The notes under the pieces: generated by a model
The model's database searches: none
Told to the model about the DNA's origin: nothing
What the model saw: only the letters and a program-made list of their open reading frames with translations
Part shown: in pieces, positions 19,401-23,951 of the stretch
Layout of the letters: the number at the start of each line of letters is the position of its first letter
Numbering within the stretch: position 1 is the first letter of the stretch
Program-made: the position numbers and the translations under genes
Assembly (NCBI GenBank): GCA_002284615.2
Contig: MU069807.1
Span: forward strand, 151,144-175,094
DNA: 23,951 nt
Direction of reading: 5' to 3'
Source: Dunaliella salina
Taxonomy: Eukaryota > Chlorophyta > Chlorophyceae > Chlamydomonadales > Dunaliellaceae

Positions 19401-21950
19401 TCCTGTAATCTTTAAGGCGCGCAGGTAGAGCCCAGAGGTCATTTTCCTTGGGCATATTTTGAAATTGAGACGATACAGAGAAGGTTAGCATATGGCCCCT
19501 GCACAAGGATGACTTACAACAATTGAGCTTGTTGTGCCCTGTCCTTTACATGCATCATTTTATATGAACTTCTCAGAGGGGGGCGACAGAGGCCTGAAAT
19601 AAGGGTTTTTCAAATGTTCCTCATGTTTGGTGGCCGTGACTGGCAAGGTTCAAGCTTAGTACCAAAATGTCTGAGTTTCAATCTTGAGTTCAATCTTGCC
19701 AGACATGGCCAACCTGCCTTAGCAACCGCGGCGCTATTTTTACCACCAAAACTCCATATCCGACCATTCACTCCATCAAATTGGGTGATTTTTGGTGATT
19801 TGGAGTCTTAATACAAAAAGAATACCATTGGGAAAAAAATGGAATGAAAAGACTCAGTGGTTGGTCAGATACATAATTCCATCCAGTTACTTCAGAGAAA
19901 ATCTGGCACAGGGGGTGCAAGAAGGTTTATTTTTGAATTTTCCCCCACTCTTGAATATGCAGGATATTAGCAGCGTAAATTTGATTAATAAATACAAAAG
20001 AAAGTTGGATTGAAAATTGGTCCCAAGGTGGAGCTGTGGGCCATTTTAGGGTGATCTGAGGCCAGCAGAGGGATTTGGGGCCAACCGATCCTCGTCATTT
20101 TTGGTGAACATGGTTTTTATTGATATTTATTGGTTAGAATCAGGAGTGTGGAATTTTTTTTCGTGGGAGGCGCATGTTAATATTACGCTAGACCCCTCTG
20201 ACCCCCCCCCCAACTCCCCTTCCAGTGCCCCTACCCAAACAAAAAGGGTATCAATCTGCTCCTTTTTCAAATAGTTATCAACCTGCATATACTCAGCGCA
20301 ATGATGTACTGAGTCGCAGCAGAGTTATGGGGCAGAAACTGAGGAGCAGACACCCATGTATACCAGCCCTTCCAGGCACCCACAACTGGCTTGTGAGTCC
20401 ACATGTGTACAAATTGCCCTCCTGATTTCACCAAGCAAGAGCACATCATACATTGTCACTATCCTGGGGGTTAGGGTTTGCTTTGCTGCATGTTTGCCTC
20501 CACACCCCTTGCTGCTCAGACTACTGCGCGCTTGGCAGTCAAACTTCCAGCCATGCACACAGCCCCCCCCCCTTTTACTCAATTTGCCAAAGAGGGTGCC
20601 CAACGACAGCTCTCAAGCTCAAGAACCTGACCATGTATTCAAAATTCTGTAAAAGTGGCTCAGAAAAATTCTAGAGGGTGGTCCCAAAGAGTCAAGGCCC
20701 ACCTGCCCCCCCTGCCCCCCGCCCCCCTCCGACTGGACTCATATACATACCAATCAATAGCTTTTGAGCTCAAGATTCCGAATATATAGGTTTTCATTGG
20801 CTTGACACGTGCCGTCCAAAAGTTACATGAAATCTTTTCTCCTGTTGGAATGGTCAGATTGGGAAAATATTAGCGGGAAAGGACATTTTCAGCAATTTGG
20901 GCCTGTCGCCCCCCTCTGTGAACTTCTTGTCCTGTTTGAACAGGGTAGCAGCCAGTCATTTTGCCTGGAGGCCTTCTTTCTCCTGCAACCTGCAACCATA
21001 AACCTTACCTGCATCATTGTACACTTATTACCTTTATACCTTCTGTACCAACTGTACCATCATTGTACACTTATCACCTTTGTACCCTCTGTACCTTCTG
21101 TACCATGATTGTACATTTATTACCATGATTGTACAGTTATTACCTTACCTGCATCATTGTACACTCCTGTCTACATCTTACCGCACCATTGCACACTCTA
21201 CATCACTGCCCTCACCACGTTTGGCTTTTCCTGCCTACATCTTCCTGACAAGATTGTTGCCATATCTGCTCATGCCACAAGCAGACCATGCGTTTTGGCA
21301 ACACTCCAAATATACTCATTTACAATGTGCTGTTTGCTAGACAGAATTGCACCAGTACACGCAAAAATTATATACAAATCTATGATGCCAATTGGCTTAT
21401 TGATTGAACTCAGCCAATTGACTTATTGATTGAGCTCCACCAACTGGCTTATCGATTGATCTTTGCCTCTTACATCTGCCCACTGGCCTATCATATCAAG
21501 TAAACTCCACCAACTTGCTCATTGATTGAACTCTGCTCTATACATCTGCCCACTGCTGCTGCAGGCTTGCTGTTCGCCCATGTTGAATGCTCAAACCCCT
21601 TTGGTACAGCACAATTGCTATCATGTGCAGAAGGCTCCGTAGCTGAGATATCCAGAAGGGGTGCATACAGAGCACTCATTCTGGATATTTTCAGCAACAA
21701 CATGCTCCTATCACTTACCTAGCATTCTTGCTAGGGCTGGCGGTGTGCTTCATCATCGATCACACCGGCATCGTTCACACCTCCGCCGATCACGCCTAAA
21801 TTGTTCACACCTTTATCGATCACACACCGACTGTAGCCACACCTTCAAGTGCATGATGTTGCTGAAATCGTTTTGGGCTGCTAGGGGCGGGTTGGCCGTG
21901 ATGAGCTTCTGCATGGCATTGATACCCACTGCCAGGACCACAGCGTCCGC
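13690..21950 (-). CDS. carotenoid-desaturase-like FAD amine oxidase, C-terminal 6 exons
   Basis: Exons on the minus strand: 21950-21843, 18607-18482, 16674-16539, 15703-15537, 14437-14351 and 13794-13690, each with AG acceptor and GT donor, all in phase, encoding 242 residues to a TGA stop. Motifs in order: ADAVVLAVGINAMQKL, then SLDVIATRLFFDR, GATFFNLNEIQ, DEYRN and TVDFYNASALLPLTDEAL, AKVVDSVVLRYPNAVTHFSP, GSYPDRPF, the C-terminal FAD-binding signature IPNIMMAGDWV, GLSQ joined to ERALVSGLSAANLV, and DPDEPHVALTRQL near the end. This is the C-terminal half of phytoene/zeta-carotene-desaturase-like flavoproteins, usually plastid proteins. The exact substrate cannot be told. The dinucleotide-binding N-terminus and any transit peptide are not in the window. 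All five introns seen contain repeats. No stop or frameshift was found, so the gene looks intact here. Confidence 0.88.
14770..14875 (+). repeat. degenerate ~28-bp minisatellite
   Basis: Units of the type aaaatcggaggtgttcctgg repeat about four times with divergence (aaaattcgaggtattcctgt, aaaatcggaggtgtttctca, gattcaaggtgattcttggg). It lies in the intron between exons 4 and 5 of those seen. Similar attcc(t/a)ggtg motifs end the R3 copy at 3228-3262. Confidence 0.7.
14880..14925 (+). repeat. dispersed repeat family R2, short 3' copy
   Basis: ctcagctgcccttgtaggca followed by aatatagtgatgcaccctta and cttactca matches the reverse complement of the R2 copies near 4000 and ends in CTTA repeats, as expected of their 3' tail. 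Confidence 0.7.
15080..15170 (-). mobile_element. fragment of tail-element family
   Basis: gccgcgtgtactaaggaaag, cttgcaagcaagcagggacc and tcaccaaaaggctta correspond to the left part of element C (gccgcatgcgttaaggaaag ... ggcctcaccagaaagcc). It is truncated at the tandem duplication that starts at about 15168. Confidence 0.55.
15168..15614 (-). repeat. tandem duplication of exon end and donor (221-bp units)
   Basis: Unit 15394-15614 contains the 3' part of the exon ending at 15537 (GDWVRGLQHDAAGLSQ and donor CAG|gttggt). Unit 15173-15393 is a diverged copy (GDWVHGLQHDAAGLSQ followed by gattgg, donor lost). Within each unit the string ggcctctctcaggtt or its close variant occurs a second time with a GT after CAG. 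The copy lies in the downstream intron and would give alternative splice donors. Confidence 0.85.
15712..15732. repeat. perfect 9-bp hairpin beside a splice acceptor
   Basis: tgagaccac and gtggtctca are exact reverse complements around an aga loop. The hairpin lies nine bases upstream (minus strand) of the exon starting at 15703, just before the acceptor ctgcag. Confidence 0.85.
16373..16479. repeat. compound microsatellite: C run, (CT)n, (TG)n, (CATC)n
   Basis: A ~20-base C run, (CT)4, (TG)28 at 16401-16456 and (CATC)5 at 16457-16479 follow one another. It lies in the intron downstream of the exon 16539-16674. Confidence 0.98.
16604..17770 (-). repeat. tandem array of acceptor plus exon start, split by an insertion
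   Basis: Four to five units of about 115 bp (excluding the inserted element), each with minus-strand ttcttcccgtgcag-like acceptor followed by exon-like GATGTGTACCGAAATGCTC. The true exon (acceptor at 16675) is the unit nearest the exon body. Extra units begin near 17401, 17516 and 17640. Encoded pieces such as VYRNAQGSAMTVDLHNARAL copy the real EYRNAEGSVITVDFYNASAL. A 41-bp internal duplication (17579-17619 and 17620-17660) adds length. The array was present before the inverted-repeat element at 16713 arrived. Confidence 0.88.
16713..17394. mobile_element. MITE-like inverted-repeat element, copy 1 (682 bp)
   Basis: The ends are CAGAGGTGGGCGAC and GTCGCCCACCTCTG, exact inverted repeats of 14 bp with a few further matching bases. 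A perfect 9-bp duplication cgatcattc flanks it (16704-16712, 17395-17403). Inside are landmarks shared with copy 2: tcagtggttggt(g/c)agatac, tttttgaatatgcaggat in both, and ggtggagctgtgggccattt. No long ORF is present, so it is non-autonomous. A 9-bp duplication fits Mutator-like elements best, and hAT usually gives 8. Confidence 0.93.
17931..18060. other. intronic sequence, no feature seen
   Basis: AT-rich intron sequence of the desaturase-like gene without recognisable repeat or ORF. Confidence 0.4.
18073..18200. repeat. 15- to 17-bp minisatellite (atcgaagggattta)
   Basis: Five to six units of (a/t)tatcgaagggattta type at 18107-18177, flanked on both sides by a gatcacagcatgaa motif (18084 and 18178). 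It lies in the intron between the exons at 18482 and 16674. Confidence 0.85.
18604..18740 (-). repeat. tandem array of splice acceptor plus first four exon bases
   Basis: The minus strand has three copies of gctgtgctgaccatgcag followed by AGTC, at about 18625-18604, 18674-18653 and 18732-18711, plus a shorter copy. In the copy nearest the exon AGTC continues into AGTCTCGATGTC; in the others it continues acacgcg. The duplicated unit therefore spans the intron-exon boundary. Confidence 0.88.
18877..18931. repeat. degenerate interstitial telomere-like repeat (CCCTAAA)n
   Basis: Repeats of cctaa, ccctaaa and ccctaacc occur over about 55 bp (tcctaaaccctaaccctaaa in the middle). On the other strand this is the plant and green-algal type TTTAGGG. 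It lies inside the long intron of the desaturase-like gene. Confidence 0.85.
19361..19412 (+). repeat. ~50-bp direct repeat left of MITE copy 2
   Basis: ggctagcagtcagtcgtttt followed by gactggaggttttctctttc resembles gggtagcagccagtcatttt followed by gcctggaggccttctttctc at 20943-20990. Confidence 0.7.
19444..19530 (+). ncRNA. U6 snRNA-like sequence, probably a pseudogene
   Basis: aaattgagacgatacagaga, aggttagcat and ggcccctgcacaaggatgac follow in order at 19462-19514. They contain the ACAGAGA box (19475-19481), the AGC triad (19487-19489) and the GGCCCCTGC(G)CAAGGATGAC block of U6 spliceosomal RNA. Differences from the usual sequence include two extra bases (AT) before GGCCCC, A for G in TGCGCAAGG and a changed 3' end (ttacaacaattgagc) without a terminating T run. 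No clear upstream promoter element was seen. It lies on the strand opposite to the host gene, in its intron. A retroposed or decayed U6 copy is likelier than a working gene. Confidence 0.75.
19574..20918. mobile_element. MITE-like inverted-repeat element, copy 2, with nested R3
   Basis: The ends CAGAGGGGGGCGACAGAGGCC and GGCCTGTCGCCCCCCTCTG are inverted repeats. A perfect 9-bp duplication tgaacttct flanks it (19565-19573, 20919-20927). The internal sequence matches copy 1 up to about 20145 and again from about 20845; the middle is the R3 repeat. Without the nested repeat the length would be close to the 682 bp of copy 1. Confidence 0.93.
20150..20845 (+). repeat. dispersed repeat family R3, copy 2, nested in MITE
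   Basis: It matches 2590-3262: gggtatcaatctgctccttt, gcagcagagttatggggcag, ccttccaggcacccacaact, gtggctcagaaaaattct and aatagcttttga. It is inserted near the right end of MITE copy 2; the MITE sequence resumes at about ggaatggtcagattggg (20846). Confidence 0.88.
20943..20992 (+). repeat. ~50-bp direct repeat right of MITE copy 2
   Basis: Partner of 19361-19412. The pair brackets MITE copy 2 and the U6-like sequence, which suggests the element landed in an older duplicated block. Confidence 0.65.
21012..21175. repeat. 46-bp minisatellite (catcattgtacacttat)
   Basis: Units start with cat(c/g)attgtacac or a close variant at about 21012, 21058, 21104, 21124 and 21152; the first two are full 46-bp units and the others are shortened. 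It lies in the 3.2-kb intron. Confidence 0.85.
21385..21560. repeat. degenerate ~27-bp tandem repeat
   Basis: Units of ccaattggcttattgattga followed by actc or a variant repeat about four times (21388, 21414, 21442, 21508), with a second shared block acatctgcccactg at 21473 and 21542. Confidence 0.75.
21745..21832. repeat. degenerate cgatcacacc repeats next to a splice donor
   Basis: Short units (atcgatcacaccg, atcgttcacacctcc, gccgatcacgcct, attgttcacacct, atcgatcacacac) fill the first 90 bases of the intron downstream of the exon 21843-21950. Confidence 0.7.
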
Positions 21951-22510
21951 CTGATGGATCGTGGTTTCCCCTGCAGGTAGAGGTAGCAGCGAACAGCGGG
22001 GCTGATGATCAGTGGTTGCTCCTGCGAGTAGCGGCAGAGGGCTGACAACAGGGTTGATAGACACAGGTGCACCGAGCGTCTGCCTAGCAAATTGCAGTTC
22101 CCCCTCGTAGGTGTTGCAGCAGAGAGCACACAGCAGGCTCGAGGAATACTGATACACCCATCATCTGCCTGATGAACAGTGTTTTCCCCCCCAACAGGTG
22201 GAGGTGAACAGCAAACAGCGGGGCTAATGAATGATAGAGTTGCCCCTGCGAGTCACGGTAGAGGGCTGACAGGAGGCTTAATAGACACAGGCGCACTCAG
22301 CATCTGCCTGGTGAATCGTGATATAACCCTGTGGGTGGAGGTTGACAGCAAACAGCGGAGCTGATGATTAGTGGTTGCCCCTGCATGTGGCACCCGAGAG
22401 CACACAGCAGGCTTGATAGACACAGGTGCACCCAGCGTCTGCGGTTTTCCCTGCACGTTGAGGTAGACAGTAAACAGCGGAGGCGATGAGCGATGGTTGC
22501 CCCAACAAGT
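21941..22510 (-). repeat. ~145-bp tandem array ending at a splice acceptor
   Basis: About four units. On the minus strand each ends in a ...atccatcag- or ttca(c/t)cag-type acceptor followed by GC(A/G)GA(T/C)G, the first exon bases (GCGGACGCTG in the real exon starting at 21950). Unit boundaries with gc(a/g)gatg(a/c)tg lie near 21941, 22156 and 22301, with a diverged one near 22436. Shared internal blocks are acagcaaacagcggggct, tgataga and gacacaggtgcac. The array fills the 3' end of the upstream intron. Confidence 0.85.
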
Positions 22511-22734
22511 CAGCAGCGAAAGTGTTGAAAGCGCGTCACACTTCGCACGTGCACAAAAGACATGCATTTTGACTAGCAGAAGAAGCAAGCACACTGAAAA
22601 AACGGAAGCAGGGGGGAAGATACAGTATGCTTTTGGGCCGCACGTGTCCATCATTGTGAGAACTGAATATTTGGAAGCCTGAGCTTGAGAGCCATGGATT
22701 GGTACGCATGAGAATCAATCGGAGGAGGGGGGGA

Positions 22735-23310
22735 TCAGGGGGTATTGCCTTTTAGGGACATCCCTCCAGAATTTTTTTGAGCCGCTTCTACAGAAATACA
22801 AATACACCACCATATTCCTGTGCTCGAGACCTGTTGGCTGGCACCCTCTTCAGAGTTTGAATAAAAAAAGGGGAGTCGGTGTGCATGGCTTGGAGCCAGT
22901 GCTACATGCCCACGGGTAAGGGCTGCCGGGGTATGGAAGTGAAGGTCCAGCAAATCGTCACAGACTTCCAGGAAAGTGGCAAAGTACAATTCGTCATTGA
23001 ATGGTGAAGTTGGGGGGGTGGTTGGTGAAAATGCAGGACAGTTGTGGGTGCCTGGCAGGATTGGTGTGTTTGGGCGTCCGCTGCTAATTGATTGCTCCAT
23101 AACTCCTCTTCAACTCACTCAATCCGTGTGGTGAACGTGCAGATGAATGAGGACTTTTAAAAGGAGTGCATTGGTACCCCAAGCGTTTGGGTAAGGGCAC
23201 TGAAGGCGGCGAATTCGAAAGGAAGTACATTAGAACCCCAAGCGTTTGGGTAAGGGCACTGATGGAGTAGTCTTTTTTGGGGGAGGTTGGGCCGAGGGGG
23301 CCCAACATTT
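22735..23310 (-). repeat. dispersed repeat family R3, copy 3
   Basis: The reverse complement matches the other two copies: cagtgcccttacccaaac, gggtaccaatgcactcc, ggagttatggagcaat, ctgccaggcacccacaact, gtagaagcggctcaaaaaaa and attctggaggg. A minus-strand frame is open for 121 codons here, but it is broken in the other copies. A 59-bp internal duplication is present at 23145-23262. Confidence 0.85.
23177..23262. repeat. 59-bp tandem duplication inside R3 copy 3
   Basis: ccccaagcgtttgggtaagg plus gcactga stands at 23177-23203 and again at 23236-23262, with similar but diverged flanks. Confidence 0.92.
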
Positions 23311-23484
23311 ACACGCCCTTCCGGGAAGAGTTTTCCTCCCTGCCAAAGCCTTATAGGTTGGTGTGGAGGACACAGGCCATGGTTGTACATGGTGGTCGCA
23401 TGCATGGGAAAAGGGACTTTTCCTATCTGAGCACAGCCAGCCCTCATAAAAATTATCATACCTCCTTACTATTATTAAATCTAC

Positions 23485-23785
23485 CCTTCTTTCATTCATT
23501 CCTTCATTCTTTCTTTCATTCATCCATCCATCCATCCATCCATCCATCCATTTGTTCATTCATCCATCCATCCATCCATCCATCCATCCATCCATCCATC
23601 CATTCATTCATTCATTCATGCATGCATCCATCCATCCATCCATTTGCTCATTCATTCATTCATTCGTTCGTTCGTTTGTTCGTTCGTTCGTTCGTTCGTT
23701 TGTTCGTTCGATCGTTCGTTCCTTCATTCTTTCATTCATTCATTCATTCATTCATTCATTCATTCATTCATTCATTCATTCTTTG
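23485..23785. repeat. mosaic tetranucleotide tract (CATT, CATC, CGTT)
   Basis: Blocks of (CATC)n, (CATT)n, (CATG)2, (CGTT)n and (CATT)n alternate in one phase for about 300 bp, with CGTT at about 23665-23720. Frames through it are open only because of the repeat. Confidence 0.97.
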
Positions 23786-23914
23786 TCCGTCTCTTTGTTT
23801 CCTCCCTACTTTCATTCGCTCTTTCTTCCTTCCTTCACCTCAATCTTCCTTGGACATATCACTCATTTGTTCTGACACCCACAAAGCCATGCCTTGCCTA
23901 CATTCAATTACTCA

Positions 23915-23951
23915 CACACTCACCCACCCACCCACCCACCCATGCACCCAC
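23915..23951. repeat. (CACC)n microsatellite at window edge
   Basis: acacactcacccacccaccc and further CACC units run to the end of the window. Confidence 0.9.

Noticed and set aside
23552..23875. 107-codon frame rich in Ser, Phe, Ile and His
   Set aside because: It is an artefact of the CATT/CATC/CGTT tetranucleotide tract.

Overview
This is a eukaryotic nuclear window that is very rich in repeats and poor in genes. GT-AG introns, long microsatellites, degenerate non-LTR retrotransposons, a U6-like snRNA sequence and a plant-type (CCCTAAA) telomere-like tract all point that way. The only well-recognised gene encodes a carotenoid-desaturase-like FAD protein of the type found in algae, plants and cyanobacteria, so a photosynthetic eukaryote, perhaps a green alga with a large genome, is the best guess. 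The species cannot be named from the sequence.

Layout. 1-3560 (+ strand): the 3' end of an unrecognised gene. Its last two exons (1986-2197 and 3413-3557) join in phase. Upstream are a ~110-bp tandem array, a long (GA)n tract and weaker exon candidates. 3600-12870: a graveyard of nested, inactive non-LTR retrotransposon (LINE) pieces on both strands. They carry a PHD finger, a possible methyltransferase-like domain, RNase H, a zinc knuckle and a conserved C-terminal tail. Short elements ending in the same 3' hairpin lie among them. 13690-21950 (- strand): the last six exons of the desaturase-like gene, with all junctions in phase; the N-terminal FAD-binding half lies beyond the window or was not found. 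22000-23951: an intronic or upstream tandem array, a dispersed repeat and a mosaic of tetranucleotide repeats.

The introns of the desaturase-like gene are the most unusual part. Four have tandem arrays whose unit spans the adjacent splice junction, so the splice site and the first or last exon bases are copied several times. One array was split by a 682-bp inverted-repeat element with a perfect 9-bp target duplication, and a neighbouring array unit preserves the empty site. A second copy of the element, also with a 9-bp duplication, holds a nested dispersed repeat. A U6 snRNA-like sequence lies next to it.

No operon-like cooperation is expected. The window reads as one identifiable gene and one gene end in a matrix of decayed mobile DNA.
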